DNA of 64,000 nucleotides from Desulfomicrobium macestii (lineage in GTDB: Bacteria > Desulfobacterota > Desulfovibrionia > Desulfovibrionales > Desulfomicrobiaceae), in assembly GCF_014873765.1 (NCBI RefSeq), contig NZ_JADBGG010000020.1, forward strand, positions 1 through 64,000, written 5' to 3'. Below the pieces are notes generated by a model. That model was not told where the DNA came from, made no database searches, and worked only from the letters and a program-made list of their open reading frames with translations. Each line of letters begins with the position of its first letter. Positions within the stretch are counted from its first letter, which is position 1. The position numbers were made by a program, and so were the translations under genes. Below are positions 49,277-58,570 of this stretch, piece by piece.

Positions 49277-51303
49277 GAGTCCTCCGTATGGATGAAACCC
49301 TCGCGGTCTTCGCATGCCTTGCACAGACATTCGGCCTTCGGACCCGGCGGGACATCCGGAATTTCCGAAACAATCGGCAAAAGCGGCCTCGCTCCAGACC
49401 CCGAACCCGGTCCGCCTCCGGCGTTCATCTTCACGTTCTTGCCGACGATGGTGATCCCGGAGGCGTTGAGTTTGACGAAGTTGCCGCCGACCTTGAGGGT
49501 CAGCTCGCTCCCGGCCTCCAGCACGGTCTTGACGCCAGCTCTGGCGTGGACCTCGCCTCCTGTGCGCAGCAGCCATTTCCGGCCGATGCTGCCGTGGCTG
49601 CTGCCCCTGACCGTCAGGTGGTCGTCCGAAAGCAGCTCGACTTTGCGGTCTTTTTCCACTGTCTGCTGGTCCTCGCCTTTCACCAGTGAGTAGGAAAAAT
49701 TGTCGATGGTGCGGTGCTGGTCGCGCAGGATGTGTTCCTTCCAATCATTCTTGACGTGGACGTTCACGTCCTTTTCGGCGTGGGCGTAGATTTCTTCCTG
49801 GCCCTTTTTATCTTCGACCCGCAGCTCGTTGAAGCCTCCGCCGCCCGGCGAGGACAGGGTTTTAAGGACCGTGCGCGTCTTGTTTTCGGGCAGCTGGTAG
49901 GGGACCGGGTTTGCGGCGTTGTAGACCCGGCCGGTGATCAGCGGCCGATCCGGGTCCGCCTCCAGGAAGGAGACGACCACTTCGTGCCCGATCCTGGGGA
50001 TGGTCAGGGTCCCGTACTGACTTCCGGCCCAGCCTTGGGCAACCCTGATCCAGCAGGTCGTTTTTTCGTTGTGGGCGCCCTTCCTGTCCCAGTGGAACTG
50101 CACCTTCACGCGGCCGTATTTGTCCGGGAAGATCTCCTCGCCCGCCGGGCCGGTCACGATGGCCGTCTGCCTGCTCACGATGCGCCTCTTGCGATGCTCC
50201 GACGCGGGTACGAAGCGCGTCGTGTTCAGGATCGCCTGAACATGGGCCGCGTACGTCATGCCCCGGTCGGGGGCCTCGTGCTCCAGCACCTGCGGCTGCT
50301 CGCCCCGGTGTTCGACGCGCACGAGCCACCAGCGTGAATTCATGTCCGGGCGTGCATGACCGTGGAGTTCAAAGGTGAACCCGGGGATCATCCGCGACAC
50401 GTCGGTTCTGGCGTCGATGCGGCGGCTTTGGCTCATGTGCCTGAGCATCTCGATGTCGGCGTAGCGTTTGCCTTCCTTCTGCTGCCGGTAGAGGTGCGGA
50501 TAACGGTACTGCTCAAGCATCATGCCCGGCGGAACCGGTGCCTTGCGCGCGTCCGTCTCGGTCTGGGCGGCCGTGAGGCCGAGGCGCGTCTTCTCGAAGT
50601 TCCATTCCCTGAAAGTGGCGGAGTCGCTGCCTATGGTCTGGCTGAGTTCGATGGATTTTATGGTGGCATCGTCCGTTTCCGTGCCCGCGCCGGGATGGAA
50701 GCGCAGCGTGCTTTCGCCCTCTATCAAAGGCCCGCCCTCGCGATCCGAAAAGCAGAGCACATGCCGGTCCTCGGAGTGCTCGAAATAGAAGTAGATGCCT
50801 TCCTCCTCGCACAGCCGGGAGATGAAATGCAGCGCGGTTTCGCCGTACTGTACGCAGTATTCGCGGGGTGCGTAGTCGAAGAAGCATTTGAAGGCGTACG
50901 AATCCCCGGTGAAGTTCTGTTCTTTGAGGATCTGCTCGATGATCTGCGGCACGCTCATGTTCTGGAAGATGCGGTGGTCCGTGGTCAGGCCCAGGAACCA
51001 AAGGCGCGGGACAAGCAGGCAGCGGTAATGGGTGTGGTACTTGGTTGAATGCAGCTGTGACAGTCCGCGGATGATGCCATGCACATGACGGACTCCGCCG
51101 CTTTTGTCGGCTATACTCAGACAGGCCGGCTTGCGCAGAAGCTCTGCGAAATCGACGCGCGCAGAGTCGTGAACGAGCTCGATTTCATATTCGAAGGGTT
51201 TGTGGACTTCTTCGGCCCCGGAAAAGGCGTAGACTCCAAGGCCTGTTTCGGATGGTGTGCTGAACGTGAACCACTGGGTGTCGGCTGGCGGCGGATGCGG
51301 CAT
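49273..51303 (-). CDS. vgrG: Type VI secretion tip protein VgrG
   Basis: A 676-residue VgrG/TssI. N-terminal gp27-like part: PFEYEIELVHDSARVDFAEL, HGIIRGLSQLHS, YGETALHFISRLCEEEGIYF. Gp5 OB-fold part: GEEIFPDKYGRVKVQFHWDR and WIRVAQGWAG. The beta-helix follows (GFNELRVEDKKGQEEIYAHA) with repeats to about residue 625. A Gly/Pro-rich link and a Cys-rich tail (ECLCKACEDREG) end the protein; the tail is unusual and could bind a metal or the adaptor. It is the first gene of the minus-strand operon. Confidence 0.95.
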   Translation of the reverse strand: MPHPPPADTQWFTFSTPSETGLGVYAFSGAEEVHKPFEYEIELVHDSARVDFAELLRKPACLSIADKSGGVRHVHGIIRGLSQLHSTKYHTHYRCLLVPRLWFLGLTTDHRIFQNMSVPQIIEQILKEQNFTGDSYAFKCFFDYAPREYCVQYGETALHFISRLCEEEGIYFYFEHSEDRHVLCFSDREGGPLIEGESTLRFHPGAGTETDDATIKSIELSQTIGSDSATFREWNFEKTRLGLTAAQTETDARKAPVPPGMMLEQYRYPHLYRQQKEGKRYADIEMLRHMSQSRRIDARTDVSRMIPGFTFELHGHARPDMNSRWWLVRVEHRGEQPQVLEHEAPDRGMTYAAHVQAILNTTRFVPASEHRKRRIVSRQTAIVTGPAGEEIFPDKYGRVKVQFHWDRKGAHNEKTTCWIRVAQGWAGSQYGTLTIPRIGHEVVVSFLEADPDRPLITGRVYNAANPVPYQLPENKTRTVLKTLSSPGGGGFNELRVEDKKGQEEIYAHAEKDVNVHVKNDWKEHILRDQHRTIDNFSYSLVKGEDQQTVEKDRKVELLSDDHLTVRGSSHGSIGRKWLLRTGGEVHARAGVKTVLEAGSELTLKVGGNFVKLNASGITIVGKNVKMNAGGGPGSGSGARPLLPIVSEIPDVPPGPKAECLCKACEDREGFIHTEDS

Positions 51304-51485
51304 GGAACCTCCCTGTCCGCAGTTTGGCTGGCGGACGTTTTCTATCCATGTTGCCAGCTAGTTCCAGACCGCGCATTGGGGAGGATGTGTAATTTCAGGG
51401 TAATTGTCTGGGGATCAGGAGGGGGTATGCGATGGGTTTGCGAAGACGCAGACGGGAGATGAAACCCGAGATCGCAGGGTGCAAA

Positions 51486-51517
51486 AAAGAACCGCAGGCT
51501 CGCGCCCGCGGTTCTTT
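51486..51517. terminator. Bidirectional terminator
   Basis: AAAGAACCGC and GCGGTTCTTT pair with a 12-base GC-rich loop; it lies downstream of the lipoprotein gene and upstream of vgrG. Confidence 0.75.
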
Positions 51518-51542
51518 CATGCGTCTTAAAAACGACGGGGGC

Positions 51543-52040
51543 TTACTGGAAGAGCGCCCCCTGGCTGGCGAAGAACACCTGCGAGGTTCCGGCCGCGCCC
51601 AGCGTGTTTTTTTCCGCCGTCAGTTCCATGCGGTAGCCAAAAGAGATGTACAGCGGGCCGGACGAGCCCAGTGATTCGGGCGTGAGGTGGAATTCGAAGG
51701 GTACGCCCTTTTCGTGGTCCAGGCTCGTGGGCAGGTAGAGGCGCAGGTCCTTGGCCAGGACGCGGCTCTGGTCGTCGCTGAGGTAGATCTGCATCCACAG
51801 GTCCTGAATCCAGGTCGCCCATTCGGGGATGGCGCCGGCCACGGGAATGGCCGTGCCGGAGACGATCAGCCTGTTATCCTCCAGGCGGCTCGTGTAGTTG
51901 AATTCCCAGTAGCGCATGACAAGGGTCTCCTGCTGACCGAGGGTCCAGGGGTTCTTGTCCAGATGCACGACGCTCAGATGCGCGCACCCCGTAAGCAGCA
52001 AAACCGCAATCACAAGCGAAAATATCAGACGTGGACGCAT
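51543..52040 (-). CDS. Lipoprotein of unknown function
   Basis: A 165-residue protein with a lipoprotein signal (LIFSLVIAVLLLTGCAHLS, lipobox LLTGC). The mature part looks beta-rich, with RYWEFNYTSRLEDNRLIVSG and LYISFGYRMEL. I do not recognise a family; similar proteins in this lineage are annotated as hypothetical. The ATG at 52040 has an AAGGAG site seven bases upstream, while the ATG at 52073 overlaps the upstream gene. It probably sits in the outer membrane (Ala follows the Cys). Confidence 0.75.
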   Translation of the reverse strand: MRPRLIFSLVIAVLLLTGCAHLSVVHLDKNPWTLGQQETLVMRYWEFNYTSRLEDNRLIVSGTAIPVAGAIPEWATWIQDLWMQIYLSDDQSRVLAKDLRLYLPTSLDHEKGVPFEFHLTPESLGSSGPLYISFGYRMELTAEKNTLGAAGTSQVFFASQGALFQ

Positions 52041-52069
52041 GCTCGTCTCCTTGCATTTCATCGTGATCA

Positions 52070-52666
52070 TCACAATTTGGGACTGCCCTGCACTATCATC
52101 TCGGCCAGGGTCAGATCAACCCGGGGCAGGGCGCGGATTTGCCTGGGGCCGACGAACTGCACTTCGAGCTCCATGAGCCTGGTATAGAGCGCAGTGCGGT
52201 CCAGGACAGGAAAGGAGTCCGCCCCGGCGCACAGCTCTTGGCTGCGGAAACAGCCTGGGAAATCGATGGCGCGGCCATCGGGGTAGCGCAGCCTGTTGGG
52301 CACGCCGTGCAGCCTGCAGATCATCAGCCGGTGGGCGTAGACGCCGCAGCGCCCGTCGTCGTTCAGCGGACACATGATCGACGGGCGTTCGCCCCGGGAC
52401 AGGGCGTCCGTGGCCTCGCGCACATAGGCGCGCGCCCGCTCCTCGTAGACGGCCCGGCGGTCGGCAGGCAGCTCCTGAAGGCCTTGCAGCAGATAGGCCC
52501 ACTCGATTCGGGTGTGGTGCTGGAAGAAACTGGTGCAGCAGTTTTGCGGGCAACCGTCGCAGCTCAGGCCCAGGGTCTGCGCGTGGGCGGAGTAGCTGGT
52601 CTGCATGTCGGCGTAGAGAGCGGCCAGTTTCCGGAAGGCCTGGGCGGGAAGTATTTTCTTGATCAC
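52070..52666 (-). CDS. YkgJ-type cysteine cluster protein
   Basis: A 198-residue protein of the zinc/iron-chelating CxxCxxC family: CDGCPQNCCTSF near residue 36, then CPLNDDGRCGVYAHRLMICR near 98 and a late CFRSQELC. The spacing fits the YkgJ family of putative Fe-S or Zn proteins of unknown function. The start overlaps the stop of aroK by ATGA, so both are co-translated. Confidence 0.85.
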   Translation of the reverse strand: MIKKILPAQAFRKLAALYADMQTSYSAHAQTLGLSCDGCPQNCCTSFFQHHTRIEWAYLLQGLQELPADRRAVYEERARAYVREATDALSRGERPSIMCPLNDDGRCGVYAHRLMICRLHGVPNRLRYPDGRAIDFPGCFRSQELCAGADSFPVLDRTALYTRLMELEVQFVGPRQIRALPRVDLTLAEMIVQGSPKL

Positions 52667-53184
52667 GGCTCGTCCTGTGTGGTTCGGGATAGTCCAAGGA
52701 TGATGGCGGAGCAGGATTGATCGGGAGTTGCTCCGTCAGTGTCCACCGTCAGCTGGGCGTAGCGTGCATACAGGGGGGCGCGTTCGTCGTAAAGGTCTTT
52801 GAGGGTCTGGCCGGGGCCGATGGCCAGTCCTCTGGAGGTCGGATTGGTCAATCTGTGAGAGATGGTCTCAAAGGACGACTGTATGTAGACGATGTGCCCC
52901 TGGCCACGCAGATGGGCCATGGCCGCCTCGGAATAGACCACGCTGCCGCCAGTGGCGATGACGCATTGGCTCAAGTGCACGCGCTGAATCTGCTGCGCTT
53001 CGGCCTGCACGAAGGCCTCAAGGCCCAGGTGATCCCTGATCTGCTGCAGGGGCGCGCCCCACCAGGCTTCCATGAGCAGGTCCGTGTCCACGAAGGCCCA
53101 GTCCAGCCGCCTGGCCAGACGCCTGCCAAGGGTCGATTTGCCTGTGGCGGCCATGCCGATGAGGATGATGTTCTGGTGATTCAT
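52663..53184 (-). CDS. aroK: Shikimate kinase
   Basis: A 173-residue P-loop kinase of the chorismate pathway. Walker A is IGMAATGKSTLGRRLA, the shikimate-binding Asp is in FVDTDLLME, and VIATGGSVVY is the GGG-type motif (here GGS). The adenine-binding and LID region is NPTSRGLAIG, shifted from the common RPLL. Because of the GGS and NPTSRG variants, a related specificity is possible, although shikimate kinase is most likely. Confidence 0.87.
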   Translation of the reverse strand: MNHQNIILIGMAATGKSTLGRRLARRLDWAFVDTDLLMEAWWGAPLQQIRDHLGLEAFVQAEAQQIQRVHLSQCVIATGGSVVYSEAAMAHLRGQGHIVYIQSSFETISHRLTNPTSRGLAIGPGQTLKDLYDERAPLYARYAQLTVDTDGATPDQSCSAIILGLSRTTQDEP

Positions 53185-53198
53185 GCTTTCGATCCGTC

Positions 53199-53233
53199 AA
53201 AAAAAATGAAGCCCAAGCATGACGCCCGGGCTT
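53199..53233 (-). terminator. Terminator of the liv operon
   Basis: On the minus strand, AAGCCC/GGGCTT pair and are followed by a T-run, just after the livF stop. Confidence 0.75.
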
Positions 53234-53260
53234 GTTGGAACACGGGAGGCGCCGAGGCCG

Positions 53261-53986
53261 TCAGCCTCCGAGGTACGCTTTTTTCACGTCGGGGTTGTTC
53301 ATCAGTTCCCGGGCATTGCCCGAGGCGACGATGGCCCCGGTATCGAGCACATAGCCCCGGTGCGCGAACTGCAGGGCGATACGCGCGTTCTGCTCGATCA
53401 AAAGCAGGGTCATGCCCTGGGAATTGAGTTCCTTCAAGGCCCGGAACATGTCGTACATCAGGAGCGGCGCAAGCCCCATGGAGGGTTCGTCGAGCATGAT
53501 GAAGTTGGCTCCGGTCATCAGCGAGCGGCCCACGGAGAGCATCTGCTGCTCGCCGCCGGACAGGGATTCGCTGCGCTGTTTGCGGCGCTCGAAGAGCCGG
53601 GGGAAGAGGTCGTAGACCCGCTTGAAATCCACCTGGATCTGGTCGTTGTCCTTGCGCGCATAGGTGGCGAGCTGCAGGTTCTCCTCGACGGTCAGGTTGC
53701 CGAAGATGTGCCTTCCCTCGGGGGACAGGGCGATCTTGAGGTCCTGCACGACCTTGTGCGCTTCCGTGCCGATCATGCTCTTGCCCTCGTAGAGGATGTC
53801 GCCCTGGGTGATCTTCGGCCCTTCCGGCGGCGGGACGCGGGTGATGGTGTGCAGGGTGGTCGTTTTTCCCGCGCCGTTGGCGCCGATCAGGGTGACGATT
53901 TCACCCTTGGCCACGGTGAAGGAGATGCCGTGCAAGGCTTCGATGTTGCCGTACTTCACATAGAGGTTTTTGACTTCGAGCAGCAT
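53261..53986 (-). CDS. livF: Branched-chain amino acid ABC transporter ATPase LivF
   Basis: A 241-residue ABC ATPase, second of the Liv pair. Walker A is LIGANGAGKTTTLHTI, the signature is SLSGGEQQMLSVGRSLM, and Walker B is FIMLDEPSMGLAPLL. The start MLLEVKNLYVKYGNIEALHG is normal for LivF. The ATG at 53986 touches the livG stop by one base. It is the last gene before the terminator of the five-gene operon. Confidence 0.95.
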   Translation of the reverse strand: MLLEVKNLYVKYGNIEALHGISFTVAKGEIVTLIGANGAGKTTTLHTITRVPPPEGPKITQGDILYEGKSMIGTEAHKVVQDLKIALSPEGRHIFGNLTVEENLQLATYARKDNDQIQVDFKRVYDLFPRLFERRKQRSESLSGGEQQMLSVGRSLMTGANFIMLDEPSMGLAPLLMYDMFRALKELNSQGMTLLLIEQNARIALQFAHRGYVLDTGAIVASGNARELMNNPDVKKAYLGG

Positions 53987-54753
53987 TATATATTCTCGTC
54001 TCCAAGATAAGCTTTGATGACATCCGGATTGTTCTGGATCTGTTCCGGAGTTCCTTCCGCGATGGTCACGCCGAAATCGACGACCTTGATCCAGGAGCAC
54101 AGCGACATGACCACGTCCATCTGGTGTTCGATCATCCAGATGGCGATCTTGAACTCGTCGTGAATCCATCCGATGAGCTTGATCAGATCGTTGACGTCGG
54201 ACGAGTTGAGCCCGGCCGCAGGTTCGTCGAGCAGCAGCAGCGACGGGTTGATGGACAGGGCGCGCGCTATTTCGACGCGTCTTTGCAGGCCGTAGGGGAG
54301 GTTCTTGGGCTTTTCCTCGGCGAACTGCCGCAGATCGAGGGCTTCGAGGATCTCATAGCCCCGGTCGGCGATGCGCTTCTCGTTGCCCATGTAGCGACGG
54401 GTGCGCAGGAAGGCGTCCACAAGGTTGTAGCCGAGGTTGTAGTGCTGGGAGATCTGGATGTTTTCAAGCACGGTCATGTCGTGCCAGAGGCGGATGTTCT
54501 GGAAGGTCCGCGCTATTCCCATGGCCGTGACCTGATGCGGCTTGAGACCGGCCAGGGACTTGCCCTTGAAGACCAGGGACCCTTCCGACGGCGAATAGAA
54601 TCCGGACACCAGATTGAACACCGTGGTCTTGCCCGCTCCGTTGGGACCGATGAGGGCCATGAGCTCGTTGCCTTCGATGGCAATGGAGAAGTCCGACACC
54701 GCGCACAGGCCGCCGAAGGTTTTTGTCATGTTTTGAATCTGCAAAAGGGACAT
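53986..54753 (-). CDS. livG: Branched-chain amino acid ABC transporter ATPase LivG
   Basis: A 255-residue ABC ATPase. Walker A is LIGPNGAGKTTVFNLVSGF, followed by the LivG-specific insert (GIARTFQNIRLWHDMTVLEN), signature NLPYGLQRRVEIARAL and Walker B LLLLDEPAAGLNSSD. All ATPase residues are intact. It forms a heterodimer with LivF. Confidence 0.95.
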   Translation of the reverse strand: MSLLQIQNMTKTFGGLCAVSDFSIAIEGNELMALIGPNGAGKTTVFNLVSGFYSPSEGSLVFKGKSLAGLKPHQVTAMGIARTFQNIRLWHDMTVLENIQISQHYNLGYNLVDAFLRTRRYMGNEKRIADRGYEILEALDLRQFAEEKPKNLPYGLQRRVEIARALSINPSLLLLDEPAAGLNSSDVNDLIKLIGWIHDEFKIAIWMIEHQMDVVMSLCSWIKVVDFGVTIAEGTPEQIQNNPDVIKAYLGDENI

Positions 54754-54801
54754 AGAAGCTCCGGATGATGAATACTATCGCTTTTCGCTGTTGTGAGCGC
54801 G

Positions 54802-55878
54802 TTACTTGAACGAGTAGAATTTTTTCAGTTTCGGGAAGATGTCGGACAGCTCCCGATTGCCCATGATGCCTTCGGGCCTGAACTGCATGAGCAGGATGAG
54901 GATGAGGGGAATGATGACCCATTTCCAGACCTGACTCAGCTCATAGCTGTCGGGGAGCAGGTGCACGTAGTGCATGGCGGTGTCCATCCAGGGAATAATG
55001 AAGCGCAGCGATTCCAGAAGCAGGGTGAACAGGATCGCGGAGATGACCGAGCCGCTGAGCGAGCCCATTCCGCCAAGATAGACCATGACCAGGCATTCCG
55101 TCGACTTCAGGATTCCGAAGGAATTCGGGTTGATGTAGCCCAGAATGTGCGCAAAGAGGCCGCCCGCGATGCCGGCCAGGCCGCTTGAAAGCATGAAGGC
55201 CACCAGCTTCATCCTGTTGGTGTTGACGCTCATAATCTCCGCGGCCACCTCGTCCTGCTTGATGGCGATGATGCCCTTGCCGTAGGTCGAGGTCACGTAG
55301 CGGCGGATGATGAACACCGTGCCGAAGGTGAAGACGATGACCCAGAGCAGAATCCAGGGGATGTCGTAGCTGTCGCTCATGGCGAAGAGCACTTTCTTCA
55401 TGCCCATGAAGCCTCTGGCGCCGCCGATCTTGTCTATGTTGATGATGGTGCTGATGATGATGAAGTTGGCCGCGATGGTGATGATCGCCAGGTAGTCGTC
55501 GCGGGTCTTGAACGAGGGAATGGCCACCAGCACGCCGGCCACCGCTGCGGCGGCTCCGCCGATCAGCAGGGTGAAGGGGAAGAGATAGACGGCCGTTTCC
55601 GGGGGCAGCAGCGCCGCGCCGAAGACCTTGTCGTCGGTGAAGAGCATCACGTTGATGACGGAGGTCACGTAGGCGCCAACGGCCATGAATCCGGCATGCC
55701 CGCAGGCGAACTCGCCCATGTAGCCGTTCACGATGTTGAAACTGCTGGACAGGATGATGTTCACGCCCATGAACATGATGACGGACTGAATGTACAGGTC
55801 GATGTATTCCTGATGGGACATGAACACTATCACACCGGTAATCGCCAGCAGGAGCGTGGGGACGGTTAGTTTTCGCAT
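54802..55878 (-). CDS. livM: Branched-chain amino acid ABC transporter permease LivM
   Basis: A 358-residue permease with about ten hydrophobic segments. The family landmark GYMGEFACGHAGFMAVGAYV is near residue 52, and the EAA-like cytoplasmic loop with IAIKQDEVAAEIMSVNTNRM is near residue 215. The C-terminal LLMQFRPEGIMG is typical. It pairs with LivH in the membrane. Confidence 0.94.
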   Translation of the reverse strand: MRKLTVPTLLLAITGVIVFMSHQEYIDLYIQSVIMFMGVNIILSSSFNIVNGYMGEFACGHAGFMAVGAYVTSVINVMLFTDDKVFGAALLPPETAVYLFPFTLLIGGAAAAVAGVLVAIPSFKTRDDYLAIITIAANFIIISTIINIDKIGGARGFMGMKKVLFAMSDSYDIPWILLWVIVFTFGTVFIIRRYVTSTYGKGIIAIKQDEVAAEIMSVNTNRMKLVAFMLSSGLAGIAGGLFAHILGYINPNSFGILKSTECLVMVYLGGMGSLSGSVISAILFTLLLESLRFIIPWMDTAMHYVHLLPDSYELSQVWKWVIIPLILILLMQFRPEGIMGNRELSDIFPKLKKFYSFK

Positions 55879-55939
55879 TGAATTCCTCGAGTACCAAATG
55901 AAAAAGAAGAGAACGCTCGATCCGATTCTGTATCCGTCT

Positions 55940-56854
55940 TCAGATCTTGGTCGTGCCTGCCACGCCGAACATGCCCGTGGGCTTGATGCACAGGATGGTC
56001 ATCAGGATGGCGAAAGCGATCAGGTCCCTGTAGGTCGACGGGAAAACCGCGACGACGAGAATTTCCACGAAACCGAGGAGAAAGCCGCCCAGGAAAGCCC
56101 CGCGAATGTCGCCGATCCCTCCGACCACGGCGGCGATGAACGCCTTCCAGCCGATCATTGCGCCCATGTAAGGGTCCAGGATGGGATAGGAGAGGGCGAA
56201 AAGCAGTCCCGCCAGTCCGGCGAAAGAGGAACCGAGAATGAACGTGAAGACGATGACCGTATCGATGGGGATGCCCATGAGCGGTACCGCGAACTTGTCG
56301 TAGGAGATGGCGCGCATGGCCATTCCGATCTTGGTCTTGGTGACGATGAAATGCAGAAAGATGAAGACCAGGATTGCTGAAAACACGACTCCGATTTTCA
56401 GGTTGGTCATGCTCAGATCACCGACGGTGTAGACGACCTTGTCCACGAGTTCGGGAAAGCTCTTGCGGCTGGCTCCGAGCAGCGCGAGGTTGCCGTTTTC
56501 AAGAACCAGCCCGCACATGAGCGCGGTGATGACGACGTATAGGCGATGTGCGCCCTTGCGGCGCAGCGGCCGGTACGCGATGCGTTCCAGCGATACGCCC
56601 ACCAGAGCGGTGAGGATCATGGTCAAGGGTATGACCATGGCCAAAACCACCCAGCCCGGGAGCGAGACGGCCATGCCCAGGATGGCCGTGGCGATGAAGA
56701 ACGCGATGTAAGCGCCAACCATGAAAATGTCGCCGTGCGCGAAATTGATCAAACGCAACACGCCGTACACCAGCGTATAGCCAAGCGCGATCAGGGAGTA
56801 GAAACTTCCCCACTGAAACGCGTTGAAGAGGTTCTGGATAATACTTGCGAGCAC
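55940..56854 (-). CDS. livH: Branched-chain amino acid ABC transporter permease LivH
   Basis: A 304-residue permease with about eight hydrophobic segments. It begins with LFNAFQWGSFYSLIALGYTL and has the family stretch LRLINFAHGDIFMVGAYIA near residue 35, then GLALLGASRK-like and TKTKIGMAMRAISYDKFAV in the coupling loop. It ends CIKPTGMFG. The gap of 61 bases to livM and 118 bases to livK is normal for this operon. Confidence 0.94.
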   Translation of the reverse strand: MLASIIQNLFNAFQWGSFYSLIALGYTLVYGVLRLINFAHGDIFMVGAYIAFFIATAILGMAVSLPGWVVLAMVIPLTMILTALVGVSLERIAYRPLRRKGAHRLYVVITALMCGLVLENGNLALLGASRKSFPELVDKVVYTVGDLSMTNLKIGVVFSAILVFIFLHFIVTKTKIGMAMRAISYDKFAVPLMGIPIDTVIVFTFILGSSFAGLAGLLFALSYPILDPYMGAMIGWKAFIAAVVGGIGDIRGAFLGGFLLGFVEILVVAVFPSTYRDLIAFAILMTILCIKPTGMFGVAGTTKI

Positions 56855-56926
56855 GAGTTTTCCCCTATGAGTCCAGTGTCCCGTTGACTTCTGTTGACAA
56901 TGAAAGGCCCCGCCGGGCTTTGAAAC

Positions 56927-56960
56927 AAAAAAAGTGCGCGGAGTTCAAACCCCGCGCACC
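56927..56960 (-). terminator. Attenuating terminator between livK and livH
   Basis: On the minus strand GTGCGCGG/CCGCGCAC pair and are followed by a T-run. It lies right after livK, probably so that the binding protein is made in excess over the permease genes. Confidence 0.8.
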
Positions 56961-56972
56961 TTGATCAATCTG

Positions 56973-58137
56973 TTACGGGCAAACGGATTTGGTGAACACG
57001 AATTCGCCCTGCTCGCTGATCTTGACGACCACCGCGCATTTGATGGGATCGCCTTCGGCGTCGAACTTCATGTTGCCGGTGATGCCCGGGAATTCGGGGA
57101 TGGCGGCCATGGCGTCGCGGATGGCCTTGCGGTCGGCGCGGGTCTTGCCGGACAGTCCGCCGGTGTTCTGGACGGCCTTGAGCACGATGTTGGTCGCATC
57201 CCAGGTCAGCGCGGCCACGTCGGCGGGCTCATAGCCGTACTTTTCCTTGTAGCGGTCGATGAAGACCTTGGTTTCGCCGGTGGCGCCGGCGGCCGCGTAG
57301 TGGGTCGAGAAGTACTGGCCCTTGCAGTTGTCGCCGCAAAGCGCCATCAGCTCAGAGTTGCCCCATGCGTCGGCGCCCATGAAGGGGTTCTTCCAGCCGA
57401 GGTCGTGAGCCTGTTTGATGATCAGCGCAACTTCGTTGTAGTTGTTGGGCAGGAAGATGAAATCGGGCTTGGCGGCCAGGATGGTGGTCAGCTGGGCGCT
57501 GAAGTCCTGATCCTTGGAGGAGTAGGATTCGAAGCCAACAACGGCGCCGGCGCCGTTCTTGGCGTTGAAGTCATCACGGAAAATTTCGGCCAGGCCCTTG
57601 GAGTAGTCGTTGTCGAGGGCATAGAGGACGGCGGCCTTCTTGGCGCCGAATTGCTCCATGGCGAAGTCGACGGCCACGGGACCCTGGAAGGGATCAAGGA
57701 AGGCGGCGCGGAAAACCCAGGGGCGGTCCTTGGTGGTGTCGGGGTTGGTGGACCAGGGCGAGATCATCGGGGTCTGGTTGTCGTCGCAGACCTGACCGGC
57801 CGGAACGGCCTGCTTGCTGGAGTTGGGGCCGACAATGGCCAGCACGCTGTCGCGCTCGATGAGCTTCAGGGCGGCGGAGACGGCGGATTCAGCCTTGGAC
57901 TCGTTGTCTTCGTAGATGAATTCGAGCTGGTACTTCGTGCCACCGACATCAAGGCCGCCTGCGGCGTTGATGTCTTCCTTGAGCATCTCGGCGGCAAACT
58001 TTGATTCTTCACCCACTTTGGGGATGTCGCCGGTCAGCGGGATGTTGAAACCGATCTTGAGGGTCTCGGCTCCAGCAGCCGCTGGCAAAGAGCAGCACAC
58101 ATGCCAGGGCAAGTAAAACACGGGCGGATTTCTTCAC
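56973..58137 (-). CDS. livK: Branched-chain amino acid binding protein LivK/LivJ, frameshifted in the signal peptide
   Basis: A periplasmic type I substrate-binding protein. The mature part (ETLKIGFNIPLTGDIPKVGE onward) is complete: EFIYEDNESKAESAV, AIVGPNSSKQAVPAGQV, PDFIFLPNNYNEVALI and GYEPADVAALTWDA. A good start (GTG 58137 with GGAGG) opens a signal peptide, VKKSARVLLALACVLLFAS, but that frame does not continue into the mature protein. One extra G near 58079-58081 would explain it; without it the junction reads ASAAGAETLKIG, a perfect cleavage site. The in-frame GTG at 58121 gives no signal peptide. It is a real frameshift or a sequencing error. Confidence 0.8.
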
Positions 58138-58570
58138 AAACAACCTCCATGAAGTAAGTGTTACAAAGTGATGGCTTTTCTAATGGAAATAACCAAAAAA
58201 AGAAAGTTATTTTAGGTGCGTGCACGCTTTTCGACGAAATTGCGGGTCCCGCGAAAGAACTTCGTGATTCAGCACCTTTAGCCCTGAATTGATTGTGCAA
58301 TCATTATGCCTGAACGACACGAAGGCGAGATGCGGTCCCTGAGAGTGCGCCAATGTTTGACAATCCGGATGGATTGGTATTTTTGAAAAAGGGCAGGTGG
58401 GTATTTACTTGGGGGCTCGATGTCGAAATTGTCAAAACAAAGAGCGCCCCTGCGTGGTATATTTACATATTTGTGCAAAAGGCCGGGCTTGATGCGAGGA
58501 AGAAAACCTTGCCAAAGGGCAGGGGGGGACTTAGAAACCATGGTCCTGTTCAACGAGCCGGGAGGTGTCC
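58138..58570. other. Intergenic region between divergent genes
   Basis: About 430 bases with the leader of the liv operon on one side and of the isomerase gene on the other. It contains the GGAGG ribosome site of livK (58144-58148). I see no riboswitch, known operator or gene. Short frames on both strands have no support. Confidence 0.4.
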
